From: Brachionus plicatilis
Lineage: Eukaryota; Rotifera; Eurotatoria; Ploima; Brachionidae
Assembly: GCA_010279815.1 (NCBI GenBank)
Contig: QEOQ01000533.1
Location: forward strand, 187,968-251,967
Length of the DNA stretch: 64,000 bases
Direction of reading: 5' to 3'
In this document: positions 23,325-36,200 of the stretch, piece after piece
How positions within the stretch are numbered: the stretch's first letter is position 1
Layout of the letters: each line of letters begins with the position of its first letter
Notes under the pieces: model-generated
The model's database searches: none
Told to the model about the DNA's origin: nothing
Seen by the model: the letters and a program-made list of their open reading frames with translations, nothing else
Made by a program: the position numbers and the translations under genes

Positions 23325-25672
23325 ATGGATACTGTCGAATATTTAGACCCCGAAAAGAACTTAGTAGTTTATGATAACTATAAGCTACATCGAAAAGCGA
23401 CAAACTCAAATAAAACGACTCGCTGGAGATGCCAACAATGCAAATCCATTAGTATCACTGTAAATTCAGACGATCTAATTGTAAGAAAGCCCAATGAAGA
23501 AACTAGACACAATCCTAAAAAATGTACGAAATATTTTCCAGTTCAAAAGGTGTGCATCATTGAATATGAGCGATTAAAGTACGAAGCCAAGACGGACCAT
23601 AATTTTAGCTTTTCTAAACGGTACCGTGAAATTTTACAAAAACTTCAAGCTGAAAGTGATCCAAAAGAAATTGCTGAGTTTTTTCAAAGTGAAGAAACGG
23701 CGAGAGTTACATGTTCATCAATTCGTTCATCCAAGTATTCAAGTGATCCAACCTCAACATGTGATTTCGAGATAAAAGAGGACCAAAAATATATCCAAAT
23801 TAATTTACAAAAACAACTTTTTTTACGGTTTGATAATAATAATCGAAATAATAACCGTATTTTAATATTTATTTCCGATACATCCAAAGAGATATTGCAA
23901 CAGGCGGAGGATTTACATATTGATGGGACTTTTAAAAATTCACCTAAAATGTTTTATCAAATGGTAACGGTTCATGCAGCTATTAACAATCAAACTTATC
24001 TGTGTGCTTATATTTTTTTACAAAACAAAATCACAACAGCATATGTAATTGCGTTCGAACAACTACGAAATATTTGTTTTCCCAAAAATCTCAAAAGAGT
24101 GATGATTGATTTTGAATTGGCTTTGATGAAAAGTGTTATATCAGTTTTCCCTGGGGTTCAACTAATGGGATGTTGGTTTCATTTTACCCAAGCTATCCGG
24201 AAAAATGTTTTTTCAAATGGTTTAAAAGCAATTTATTTAAACGACTGGAAATTCAGGTTTTGGATCAAACGATTTATGACACTTGCACTTATTCCAATTG
24301 ATAAATTACAACATGCCATTGATATTATAATTGAGGAATTGCCGGAAAACAACTCAAAATATATATCATTTATAAAATATTTCCAAAAACAATGGCTAAA
24401 TGGAGCGATTTCTCCACAAATATGGAATCATTTCAACTCTCAAAAACGCACAAACAATGATCTTGAAGGTTTTCATTCAAAATTGACCAAGTTTTTACCG
24501 AAATATCATCCAAAGTTTGCTGATATGATCAAGACAATTAAAAACGAAGATGCTAAAACAAGAAACGAATTTTTGAAGCCAAACAAAACCGTAATACAAT
24601 CAAAACGCGATTTTGAAAAAGACCTTCAAATTCAACTAATCCAAGAAGAGTATCGTCGAAATGCAATCGATTTTAAATCTTACTTTTACAAACTAACTCA
24701 GCAAGTGATGTCAACTTATGAACAAGATTTAGATGATGATCAAATCGAAGCTCTAGTTATTGACAATAATGATGACGATAAAGTTGTATCCGAAACAATC
24801 TCGTCTATTAAAATTTTGAAATTATTCAATGAATTCGAAAGTATCAATTTTGTCGGTGATATTGAATTGAAAATAGCTACAAGTTCAAAGGATACTACGA
24901 ATTCGGAAGTTGATCAGTCGACGCCGAAAGTTAATCTATTAATTCTAGACGGATCCAATAAAAGAAAAAGAGGTAATAAAGTAGCAAAAGAACCAAATCC
25001 GAAAATGTCAAAAAGAGAAGAAAAGGAGGAAACAATGCAACAATCGAATATCACTGTTGATGAAAGCATACAAATTGAGCAAGTTAATAATTATCTAGAA
25101 GATGATCAATGGCTAATGGGTCGTCATATTGACCTAGCAATCGACTATATCGAAAAAAGAGCAATTTTACGAGGATGTCACAATGTCACAATTATTTATT
25201 ACACGAATCACCTGAAGTCGACAAAATATTTATACTAAATGTCAAAAATTCTCATTGGATATTATTAACAAATATTAATCCAACAAAATCAAGCGCAAAT
25301 AACCAATGGTTTGATCAAGAATGGGAATATACAAATGATCAAGAATGGTTTTTTTATGATTGTATGAATGATCCGAGTAATTGTCAAGTAGCATCTGAAA
25401 TATTTCACCTAATGTATCCACAGAAGATTTAGGAAAAAGTCAACCTAGTAGCCGTTGAAGAACAAGTTGGAATTAATGATTGCGGTTTATTTTGCATTGC
25501 TTACGCACAAATGCTATCAATTTATCAAGATCCGTTCAATTACCGATTTGATCAAAAAAAAATGAGAAATAATTACAATTTTTTAATTCAAAGTGGTCAT
25601 TTGCTTGAATTTGATGCTGTTGAATTAGACAGCAAAAAAAAAATTGTTCAAACAATAGTAATCCGTTGGTGA
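23325..25672 (+). pseudogene. MULE-A transposase fused to Ulp1-like cysteine protease (one frameshift, one stop)
   Basis: A DDE transposase that would cut and join MULE ends. From ATG 23325: FLYWCH-like zinc finger (about residues 10-70; RWRCQQC and an H-x4-C pair), then the MULE transposase domain with HIDGTF (about 200), VMIDFE (about 262) and GCWFHFTQA, then a charged linker. The first frame stops at 25238. In the frame one base back, from 25175, a C48/Ulp1 fold follows: NSHWILL (His), FFYDCMND (Asp), EEQVGINDCG (Gln and Cys), ending at TGA 25670-25672. The shift coincides with a tandem TGTCACAATGTCACAA at 25176-25191; without one 8-bp copy the length is 2340 nt, a multiple of three. A TAG at 25430-25432 also interrupts the protease. 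Confidence 0.85.
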
Positions 25673-25779
25673 TTTTTTTAATTCTTTTGTAATTTTTTCT
25701 TTTTATTAATAAATATTATACAATCAAACCCTTTGTTTTTTGTAAATTTTTTTATTGGTTAATCAATTTTTGTACCAAA

Positions 25780-25924
25780 AAGGGGAATTTCATTAAAGGG
25801 GAAAATAAAAAAAGGGGAAAAATTTACGAGGGAAAAAAAAAGGGGGAAAAAAATAAGGGGGGAAAAAAAAAGGGGGAAAATTTTACGTGGGGAAAATTTA
25901 GAGGGGGAAAATTCATAAAATACC
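25780..25924 (+). repeat. MULE-A right terminal inverted repeat
   Basis: Units of GGGGAAAAT and GGGGGAAAA with A/T spacers, inverted relative to the left end. It superficially resembles a telomere repeat but is bounded by the 9-bp target duplication. Confidence 0.85.
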
Positions 25925-27115
25925 AAAACAAAGCACATATGTGCAGTTGCAACATACAAATTAATTTGGCATAATTTTTTTGTCTTTTTAACAGGTAAAA
26001 TATTATACCTTAATTTTTTTAACTTATTAATTAATTAATTTACAGGTACAACAGATTTAGAAAAAACATTTCATGCATATAGTATTAGAATTAGGCTATT
26101 ACAAATGGTTTTATGGCTGCCTTTAACTATAAATCAATTGATGACTTTACCCGCATAATTTGTTGGGCTCATGTATATCGAGCTATAGACACACGAACCA
26201 ATTCAATCGAAGAGAGTATTCGCAGCCAAAATCGAGCAGACATTAGTTCAATTCAGTTATCGCCATCACCTGATCATTTTAAACTCTCATGCAGTCTGTT
26301 TTCTAAAAAATGGTCCAAAAAAGATTCTGTCATTGATGTGTTCCTAGCTTATTTTGAATCAGAATGGGTAAATTCGCGTAATAACGGTTGGTATGAGGGT
26401 ATGTCGGTTAATATTCCATCAACTGATAATGGGTTGTTAAGTATAAATGGCAAAATAAAACTCATTCACACATTAAGAACAAGGCTTTCGGTAAATGCTT
26501 ATCTTTCGAATTTAGATAACATGCTTAGGAATCGGTCTAAAGACACATTACAAGAAAAAAATTTTGTTGATAATGTGACTTTTTCACAAAATAGTTGGAA
26601 ACTAGCTGGGAATTATTTAAATAGTAGCAATGCTTTAATAAAGAAAATAGGCAATTTGGAAAATTTTGTTTTATTAGAAAAAACCAATTCAAATTTAATG
26701 AATCTCGATTACATTAACTCAAGATACAATAAACTAGAATCAGATAAAAAGTTAATTTTGATAAATTTATTTCATTACAATCCGCTTTAAAAATAATACA
26801 ATTAAATAGGACGGATTGGTCAAGTAGTAGATGCACTTGTAGTTATTTTTTCAAGAATTATTATTGCTCTCATATTATTTCTTTAGCAGTGTAATGTTCG
26901 ACCTTCGAGGGTTCAAACTGGCCTAGAGTATACTGAGGGATGTGATTAAGATTTTAGTGGGATTGCCTGGGGAGACACAAATTCCGCTAGGAACAGCAAC
27001 AGCAGTAAACCAAAATCTTTTAGCATTGCCATTGAAGTTTATTCAAACAGCTGTTGCTCCAAAAGCAAAAACCGGAAGACCAGCTAAAGCAAAAGAATGC
27101 CTAGCTAGGCAATAA

Positions 27116-27359
27116 TCAAATAAGTTTTTTGTTTTTTTATTAAGATTTTTTTACATTTGTTTTTTAAATTTTGTTAATATTATAAATTTTATGAACAAAA
27201 ACAAATTAATTTCAAATTGTTAAGTAATTTTTTTTTGTTCAAAAATATAATTTTTTTTTCAACAAAAAGTAATTAATCTCAACAGAAAATAATTATTTTC
27301 TAAATAAACTAATCAAATTAAACAAAAAGTAATTATTTTCCCACAAAATCTTACAACTA
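27116..27359 (+). repeat. Degenerate CAACAAAAAGTAATT repeat flank
   Basis: Imperfect units like AACAAAAAGTAATTATTTTC occur several times here and again after the LINE at 29928-30010, so the LINE landed inside this array. By analogy with MULE-A it might be the right terminal repeat of MULE-B, but no left partner was found. Confidence 0.4.
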
Positions 27360-27985
27360 CTGAACATTACAAATAAACACCTACCAGATATAATTAGTTT
27401 AAATGAAACATTTCTTAAACCAGGAATCAATTTTGAATTAGATAATTATTCAATTCTTAGAAACGATTGCCAAATCCAAAAAGGAGGAGGAACAGCCCTC
27501 TGCATCAAAAGGAATTTATCATTTAAACCACTAAATATTTCAAGCTCAACCAATGAAGTAACGGGCATAGTTACAAACCTTACCAACAATATATACCTTG
27601 CCATCTTTAGTATATACGTAAGCCCATCAAACCAACTTGATGAAAGTCTACTCAACACTATAATCAAAAACTATCCAAACTTTATTATCCTCGGTGACTT
27701 AAATGCAAGACACAAATCCTGGAAATGTAAAATTGGAAACAAAAAAGGAAAGATTCTCGATGAAATTATACGAAGAAACCATCTCTCAATCTTAAATTGT
27801 GAGCAACCTACATACAGGAGAAGCAAAAACATCCTTGACCTAAGCATCTGTTCCCAACAATTAACAAAATACTCCGCCTCTCATACTGTATTGAACGAAT
27901 CCTTAAGTGACCACCAGCCAACTTTAACCATAATGAATAATCTTCAATCACCAACAAATAAACAAACTCACAAATCGATCAACTG
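27360..27985 (+). pseudogene. LINE apurinic-type endonuclease fragment
   Basis: Open from 27360 to the TGA. Motifs of the APE-type LINE endonuclease appear in order: ISLNETFL (catalytic Glu), GGGTALCI, ILGDLNARH (Asp/Asn) and SDHQPT (Asp-His). The N-terminal Asn-containing motif is lost to the truncation. Reading through the stop, the frame continues to the PPIWIPPKL region. Confidence 0.8.
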
Positions 27986-28186
27986 AACAAAATTCTATAC
28001 CATTCTTTCAAACAACGAATCCAATCAACCGCAAATCTACACAGAAAAGCATTTAGACCAAGAAGCACTTAAAATAACAGCAGATATAAAAAGCGCCCTA
28101 TCAACAGCGACTCACACCTTTAACACTACATCTAAATTCAAGACAGCGAACATCAAAAATTCAACTTTACAACAACACCCACCGAT

Positions 28187-29696
28187 TTGGATACCGCCAA
28201 AACTTATGCAACAAATCTTGCACAAATTTTCAACATCGAATTATATCCCGATCCAGCCAGCCAAATTCCAGCACCAATAGTAAAAACTCCAAGCGAAGTA
28301 ATAACGAACAAAGAGCTAATCGATACACTAAAATCATCACATAACAAAGCGTCACCAGGCCCTGATGGAATTAATAACAAAGCCCTCAAAAACTTGCCTA
28401 TCAACTACATGTAAAAATTTTTAAATCTATTCTACTCGTCATTAAGATTAGGTCACATTCCAAAAATTTGGAAATTATCAACAATAACAATGATCCTCAA
28501 GAAAGGCAAACCATCCGAAAATTTTTCATCTTACAGACCTATTTCATTATTAAGCTGTTTAGGCAAGTGGCTTGAAAAAATAATAAACAAAAAGCTTAAA
28601 ACATGGATAGAACAAGAGTACTCAAGATAAAATCTTCAGACTAAACCAAACCATTATTAATGGATTTAACAATAAGAACTTAACACTAGCCGTGTTTTTC
28701 GACTTAGAGAAAGCATTTGACAAAACCCCCCATTCAGGAATACTTGACTCAATCAGCTCACTTCAAATCAGTCCAAACATAAAAAAATGGGTAACTAGCT
28801 TACTTGAAGACCGACATTTTCAAGTTAGAGTCAACAGTGCTGTCTCGTCAACTAGGAAAATAGCATGCGGAGTTCCACAAGGGAGCTGTCTTTCTCCAAC
28901 TCTTTTTATCATTTACTTTAGCCAAATCTCCAAACACATGCCATTTTCAGTAAACCATGCTCTCTTCGCAGACGACCTAGCAATTTGGGCCTCAGGCCGT
29001 AACCTAAAAGAAATCCTTCAAAAAATCCAATCAGCCATCAACAACATTAACAACTTCTGCAACACCAAAGGCTTCACGATAAACAAATCCAAAACCAACT
29101 ACACTACATTCACAACTGCCGGATATCGAAAAACCTACAACGAAAAATACTCGACCGAACTCTTTTTAGACAATCAAAAAATTCCTCTTGAACCGTTTCC
29201 AACATTCCTCGGAATCAAACTAGACCCAAAACTTAATTACAAACAGCATCTTACAACTATCACCCAAAAACAAATAACCAAAATTAATCTAATTAAAAAG
29301 ATAAAAAGTCTCAAATTCAAAAACGGTACCAAACTATGCAAAATTGTTTACAATTCACTAATCCGATCCCTGCTCGACTATTGCCAAGTAATCGATAACA
29401 CTGGCACCCAAAAAATTAGCAACGATATACAAAAAATACAAAACAAAATACTGAAAATTATTAAAAAATTCCCACTCAAAACTTCAATCGAATCGATACA
29501 CAAACACTTCAACATGACTAGACTTGACACCCGACTGAAACAGCTATTTCTCAAATTCGTAACCGGAAATAAACGAAATGACCTACTCTTCGACGAACTC
29601 AGAACCTACATAACAGAAACTACATGCAATACGCACAATAAAAGATTCTTGACTCCCTTCGACGTTGTTATAGAACAGCTCGATCTCACACAATAA
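28187..29696 (+). pseudogene. LINE reverse transcriptase
   Basis: 28187-28630 gives SPGPDGI (RT motif 1), a stop, then LKKGKPSENFSSYRPISLL (motif 2) and GKWLEKIIN. From 28636 the frame gives KIFRLNQTII and FFDLEKAFD (first catalytic Asp). 28692-29696 holds GVPQGSCLSPTLF and HALFADDLAIWA (catalytic ADD), then FLGIKLD and the thumb/C-terminal region ending IEQLDLTQ. The last frame is uninterrupted for 334 codons. Stops and a deletion upstream make the whole unable to encode a full enzyme. Confidence 0.85.
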
Positions 29697-29743
29697 AAAC
29701 TATTTATTTACAATCATTTACTTATTTATTTTTTTTCTTTTTT

Positions 29744-29764
29744 NNNNNNNNNNNNNNNNNNNNN
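29744..29764. other. Assembly gap (21 N)
   Basis: A run of N in the 3' untranslated part of the LINE, within low-complexity TTTATT sequence. True length unknown. Confidence 0.99.
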
Positions 29765-30261
29765 TTATTCACAATTTTATATTCTCTATAGTCAATTGTA
29801 AAATTATATTCTAAATTATGATCTTAAGAATGCAGGCTGAAAAGAAGGTTTACGCCGTTCTGAACTGCCTGGGGCCTCGGCCCAAATTATATTTTTAATA
29901 AATAAATAAACATTTAATCTACAACTAATTACTTTCAACAGTAAAATAATTATTTTCAACAAAAAGTAATTACAACAGAAAAATAAACGTAAACTAATTA
30001 ATTTCAACATGGAGGTAATATTTTCTCATTACTTGTGTCATTTATGAATATGGTAAAATTATTCGTAAAATGTCGATAGGAAATCAAAAAAAAAATTTTT
30101 TTGTAAATCAATTCAAAACTATACACATTTGACGAGAGATCTTCAAAAAAATTAAAATCAGAAAAAAAAAAACTTGTAGCTATTCTGAAATTAATATTTT
30201 ATTTAAATTTTACGAATAAAAGAAAAAAAATCAAAATAACCATAATCTTCAAATCACTTCA

Positions 30262-33200
30262 TTAAATACTATTATTTTTTGATCTTCTACAAAATGGGCA
30301 ATGTCCTTTTTGAAGAATACTCAACTCATAATCATCAGTATGAAAAAACTAAATTAAAAAAAAATAAAATTATAAAATCTTTTAATATTAATCAAATTAA
30401 ATCTTACTCTATTACAAAAATTGCATTTTACTATCGGCTCATTAGCCAAAATAATCTTGTAGAATTTCCATCGGAGCGGAGAAGGCCATTTGCAAATAAA
30501 CACATGAGTGGGATCAATTGCTTTTAATACCTCCCGATTTACTATCACAGGTCGGTACTCACCAGCATTTGTCTTTAAAAAAAAATTGTCAAAAAAAAAA
30601 TTTCAATATCAAAAAAAATAAAATTACACTATATTTCTTCATAAGTGCTACAAAAGGGTCTTTTGCCAAAGAATTTGAACTTTTTTGCTCTCCAATGACC
30701 AAGCGATTGCTTGAACCTCTGGCTGTGTTCAAGTCACCATAAACTGCCTCTCTTTCCCTCAATTCGGCATCCTTATCAAATTGACTATTGGGCACAAAGT
30801 CAATCAATGACAGGGCCTCTTCGTCGCTTATCTCATCTGGTATGATGAATTCCACTAATGGAAGGGACTCAAAAGAAGCAAATGAAAAAACGTAGGGTTG
30901 TCCACAATTTCCGCAGCAATTGCCCTTTGGATTCAACAATGGATTGTGATGACTGCATCGATAGCACAAAGGTAACAGTTCCTCATCGTCTTTAAATGGT
31001 TTGGCTTTTATGGTCATTGACAGTTGTTCAATTTCATCTGAAAATTTGTGCGGTACCATTACCTCATCCATTCGTTCGAGGATATTTCTTGAAAATTTAA
31101 AGGCCTGAATATCTTTGGATATTTTGGCGCCAGTGTATAAAATTTTACTTTAATTTTTATTTTTTTTAATAAAAAATTGTTATTCACATTTTATTTTTAA
31201 ATTTACAATTTAGATATGCCAACTGGAACGTATTGTTCTTGGCTTAATTCATGGAATAAAAATCTGGAGCCATTAAAAAGTGTGTCCGGCAAGTGTTCTG
31301 TGAATGGCTCGGCCTTGATTTTAAATTGATTAGAAACATAAAAAAAATAAGATAAAATAAAATAGCGATGAATTTTACCACATAGCGATGTATGTGCTCA
31401 TAGGCGTAATAGATTTCGGCCAAGCGTTGGTATTCGGTGAACTTACTGAACGATTTGCCTCTGACTTGATCATCTGGTTCATCTATTAAAATTTATTTAT
31501 AAAGTATTTATTTGTATTTTATAGATAATTATTTTTTTAAATTTTAATTATGAAAAGATTTTTTTTTTCCAAATCAATTAGGTTAAAATAAATTATCAAT
31601 CAAAGGACCTATTGAATTTAATTATTAAATATATTTCAAGTATTTTTTTATTTTAATAATGAATTTCTATGATAAAGATTCAATGCTAAACTTTAATTAA
31701 TTTTTTATAGCAGCATAATTGCAGAAATATTTGAGCACAGAATTTTGCATAGCACTTGGCAATAGTAAAAGATGGTTTGCATTTTAAAATTTGTTAATTA
31801 ATGGAAAATTCTGTTGCTAAATTAAAAAAAATTTTAGTAAAAAATTAATAAACGTATGTATGCTAAAATAATAGATATCATAATAGTAAACAAATATGAT
31901 AAAAAAATACATTTAGAAAATAATTCATCGATTTTGTCGGTGGTGTGAAATCAGTAATAATTGAATAAAATTTTTTCGTTAATTTAAAAAACAAAATTAA
32001 AGATAAAAAATTTTAAATTATAAAAATTGCAATATTTTTTTTGATATAAAATAGTTTACCATGGACTAAGAAGATTTTAATTTGATTATTGATTTGATTT
32101 ATTTTGAAAAGAGATTGAACATTTATTTTATGTAAAAAAGGTAGCAAAATTGTTTATCTTTAACTTTAATTATTCAAAATAAATAAATTACTTTTGTCCT
32201 ATTGGTAATGAATTTCTGGCAAGATGAAAATAACTTTACATTTTTACATTTTCATATTTTTAGATTTTTTGTGCAATATTTCAGAAAATAAAAAAAAACT
32301 CTTCCAAATTTTTTAGTTGCCAAAATTAAAAAAAAAATTTTATAAAAAATTGCACAAAATCTAAAAATATAAAAATGTAAAATTTTCCACATTTTGCCGA
32401 ATTTCTCAACACCGATTTTGTGAAAATCAATATAATATTACTGTAAAAATCTTAAAAATTTTTTTTTACTTTTTAAAATTGGTTCTGCAATTTTAACAAG
32501 GTACAACAACCATTGTTAAACCAATTAATTAAAATATCTGTGCGTTATGTGAAAAATTCAGTATTTAGATAGTTAGAAAATTTTTTAATTAATCGTTCAG
32601 TTTTTGCAAGATATTATACTTTTATTTATCTTTCAACTAACTCCTGCCGTATGGTTGAGCCTATGTGTTTAAATTTATTAACTAAATGATTAATAAATTG
32701 TAAAATAGACATTTAATTGTATTTCATTATTTTTTTACTCTTTTTTATTTTTATTCCATAATATAATTCATACTTCAATTTGTCCATGGGACTTAAACTT
32801 AAATAAATAAATTAAAAAACTAATTAATCTAATTCCAAGGAAAAAAAATAATTAATTTTTTTTCTGTTATTTTGTAAAAAAATAGTTCTGACGAAAAGGC
32901 CAAATATTCTAAAAATTAATTTAAAAAATTTAACTTGGTATCTAAAAAACCCAATTTAAATAAAACTTAAATCTTTCATAATTTTTTAATTCAAATAAAA
33001 TTAAATAAGGGTTTTTTTTTTAAATTTAATTGATTTATTAATTTCATTTGAATGTTTATTAAAAAAATTATATTTACCGCTGGCTATTTGAAGATATTCC
33101 ATCGACAAGAGCCAATAGTAGTAACTAGCATCGTTGAATCGATTTTCGATTACAGCGTTAAATGTAAGCTCTTCCAGAACTTTGATGGCTTCTTTTTTAA

Positions 33201-36200
33201 ACCCAGCCTCATTAAAAGCTAAATAAATTTATTTAATTTATTTTTTTTAAATCGTAATTAAAAGATTTTTAAAGAAAAATCTGCCTAAATTAATCAGAAT
33301 AAAAAAATACCTTTTTGTGCTTCTTCGAATTTATCATTTTCAGCCAGCCATTGACCATACTTATAATGAGCCATATTGTTCAGATCAGGATATTTTTTAG
33401 CCAAAGCAAACACTTCTTCCCATTGATTGGAATCAATTCTCAAGTCAATAAGCTCTTTGATATTTCCCATTTTTTCATACACTTCCCCTGCAAAATTGAA
33501 CAGCTCCATTTTTTTGAAGTACTCAGCGCATTTGTTCAGTGAATCCCTATCGGCCTTGTCCAGTTTTCTCACTATTTCCAAAAGCATGTCAGACCATTTG
33601 TTCTTTCCTGCCAACTCGATGGCTTTGCCAAATTGTCTTGCATTCATGTACAATTCGGCAGCTGTTTTAGCGTCACCACTTTGCAGAGACCATTCAGCTT
33701 GCTTGAGCATAATACTATTCTTGTCCATGTTGGCTCCACTGATGTACTCTTTGGCCATGTCAAACATTCTCAGATCCGTAAACATTTGCATTGCCAAATT
33801 CTCTTCGCCCGCTTTTCGGAAAGATTTGGCTGCTTCGCCAAATTTTGACTGATAGGCGTAAAATAGGCCCAAGAGTATGTCGTTTTTCATGCTTCCTTGT
33901 TTCTTTATTTCCATGATGTTGTAAATTAAATTCAAAAATTTATAGTCTTTTATTCGAATAAATGATTTGCGCGAAATATCCAAGTGCAAATTTTCCAAGG
34001 CTACTAGGCCTAGTGTTTCCCAATCATGGTGAGTGACCCCCAGACAAGCCACATCATAAGCTTCCCTTTTTTTTTTTAAAATTAATCAATCAATAAATAT
34101 TTTTAATTATTATTTAAGTATTTTTTAATTTTACTTGAACATGTTCTTTTCAAGATACTGGGACATTGAGTTTGAATGAGCCACTTCTATTGAAGAAACA
34201 TTGATTCCGTTGGTAAAGAATATGAACGAACCACTAAAACCAACTACGTTTCCCTTGGATTAAATTATTTGTAAGCTGAAACAAGAATTAAATACATGGA
34301 TTTTTTAACATTTTAAAATATAAATAAATTTGGTAAATCACCATCAGAACAAAGTTATAGGACCAGAAGTGTTACAATTTAAATTTTAAACTCTATTTAT
34401 TAAAAAAATTTAAAAAATCTTTTCTAGAAATAAAACAAACAAAACTTTTGAGTGTGATGACAATTAAAATGAAGAAGCTGAGTAAAAGCTAGGCAAAGCT
34501 CAGTTTATTAATTTATTATACTTAAAAAAATATTTTTTCAAGCGGCAACTTGAAGTTCAAATCAGATGATCAAAACTTGATTTATTAAAATCTCAATAAA
34601 ATTATGAAAAAGCTTTTTTAATTAAATTTTTCAAATTAAAATTAAATGTTTAATATTTTAAATTTAAAAAAACTTTTTTTTTTCTAATTAACCTTTAATT
34701 GATTCTTATAAAAATTTTTTTTTTGAAAACTTATAAATCCGCATTGAGCTGTCCCTAGTATGGCTGAAATGAGCACTTTAAATGATATTTAAATATTGAA
34801 AAAAAATCTATTAAAGCGAATAAAAGTTAATTTTTTTTTTTCAAAATTTCAAAATATTGATTAATATATAATATTTGTTTGAGAAAAAAATTATGTTTAA
34901 TAACTTTTAGTCATTTGTAGTTAAAAAATTGATAGCAAAATCTTCTAAATCTAAATGTTTAAATGCCTTGTAAAAATTGATTTTATATTACTCTAGGTAA
35001 ATAATTTATTTTTATCATAAGCCGAATCCAAATAGAAAAAAAAAAACATCGCTTGGTATGTTATACAATCAGCTGTTTTATAATTCTAAAAAAAATTTTT
35101 AAAAAGAGATTTGAGATAAATCTGAAATTTCGTGTTAATAAAATTCAATTAAATAGAAAAAGAATTTTTAACATGTAATTCATAAAAATATAATCGTTTA
35201 GTAAAATAATCTTCATTTTACTCTTCCAACTCAGGAAATAACTAGTCTTCATAAAAGAATGACAGCTTTTTAAAATAAATAAAAAATAAGGGTCTCCCTT
35301 TTCAAAAAAAATAACCATTCAACAAAATTTCAAAACGCCCAGCAAAAAATGATTTCTTCTCAACACAAAAAATAAAATTTGAAAAAAATACTTTTAGCAC
35401 AAAAATTAAAATTAAACAAATGCATTCAACACAAAAATGGCTTGTTGGGAAAATTAAAAAAAAATTTTTTCAAAATCTTATTTATTCAAGAACTGTTATA
35501 AAGTTGAGAGTTCTCTTCTTTAAGATTCGGAATTTACTTTATTTACCTAACTTCCACTCATAAATATCATTAAATAAAATTTAAAATAAAAAAAATTAAT
35601 TTTATTATAAACATTTTTGTGTTGAAAAAAAATTTCCTTTAAGAATTATTTTCAAACAGAATTTTTTTTTTTAAATATAATTTTTTGTGCTAAGAAGAAA
35701 TCGATTTGTGTTGAATGTTTTTTTCATTGTGCTAATCAGAAATTGATTGTGCTGAAATAATATTCCCTTTAAAATATCCATAATCAAAAATTAATTAAAT
35801 GTCAAATTTAAATATATTAATTAAATTAAAATTAAACTTGAACATCATTTTTAAGTTTTTTAATATTCCTAATGAAAAGGTGTTGCGGATATTTCGTTCA
35901 TCATAGAGATCAACATAAATATTAGGCACTATTAATGATGATAGAAAAATGGCATTAAAAAATTAAAAATTAACTATTTGTCTTGCAAAAGTATTTTTGT
36001 TTAAAGAAATTAAAAAAAAATCCATGTCTTTGACTAAAAAAATTACTTGTAATCGTTGTTTTTGTGGTGCAAAATTTGATACAACAATGGATACATTTCC
36101 ACCGCCCGAAAACGCAAGCATGTCTTCAAAAGTACTGTTCCATGCGACACTATTGGCATTAGGCTCTTGGAATATGAGGTCCCCATTTTTTAAATTATAA

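Larger units (their letters stand above)
22838..25924 (+). mobile_element. MULE-A: near-complete Mutator-like element with tandem-repeat TIRs and Ulp1 domain
   Basis: Flanked by a perfect 9-bp duplication AAAACAAAG (22829-22837 and 25925-25933), the Mutator signature. Both ends start with G and carry long terminal inverted repeats built from short units of the type ATTTTCCCC (left, to about 23000) and GGGGAAAAT (right, from about 25780). The single gene between them encodes a FLYWCH-type finger, a MULE DDE domain and a Ulp1-like protease. The insertion lies inside MULE-B between codons of the MKTK and ATYKL region, so it is younger than MULE-B. Coding integrity is high: one 8-bp duplication and one stop. 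Confidence 0.9.
21400..27115 (+). mobile_element. MULE-B: decayed Mutator-like element, host of nested insertions
   Basis: Pieces of one MULE transposase run in order. 21400-21636 and following: acidic N-terminus, then (same frame, through two stops) WKFQRDRETKIGLKKF with C-x5-C and HDH, a MULE-type zinc finger. 21919-22272: the next region, cut in FST. 22797-22837: STKALLKI. 25934-26045: VATYKLIW, then an intron (GTAAAA...TTTACAG) joining to TTDLEKTFHAYS. 26113-26790: ICWAHVYRAID, the W-x8-STDNGL-x3-NGKIK-type region and RTRLSV. 26808-26875: SWIM finger CTC-x9-CSH. The protein ends GRPAKAKECLARQ at 27115. The gaps are exactly the MITE and MULE-A below. Several stops and frameshifts make it inactive. 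Its own terminal repeats were not identified. Confidence 0.8.
27360..29919 (+). mobile_element. 5'-truncated LINE (jockey/CR1-like, family B) with candidate target duplication
   Basis: Starts inside the endonuclease domain and runs through reverse transcriptase to a 3' end with an AATAAATAAATAAA tail. The same TACAACTA lies directly before (27352-27359) and after (29920-29927), a likely target-site duplication. The 3' block (GGCTGAAAAGAAGG... to AATTATATTTTTAATAAA) is related to 45665-45760. The ORF is damaged: an in-frame TGA near 27985, a deletion before 28187, TAA near 28412 and a frame change near 28630. Confidence 0.85.

Noticed and set aside
25780..25924. Telomere-like GGGGAAAA repeat
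   Set aside because: It is the inverted counterpart of 22838-23000 and is bounded by a 9-bp target duplication, so it is a transposon end, not telomeric DNA.
26113..26790. 225-codon frame as an independent gene
   Set aside because: It carries the C-terminal half of a MULE transposase and lines up with the other MULE-B pieces on both sides.
33427..33852. Plus-strand open frames opposite IFT122 exons (also 39813-40127, 40325-40615)
   Set aside because: Antisense shadows of well-supported IFT122 coding exons.
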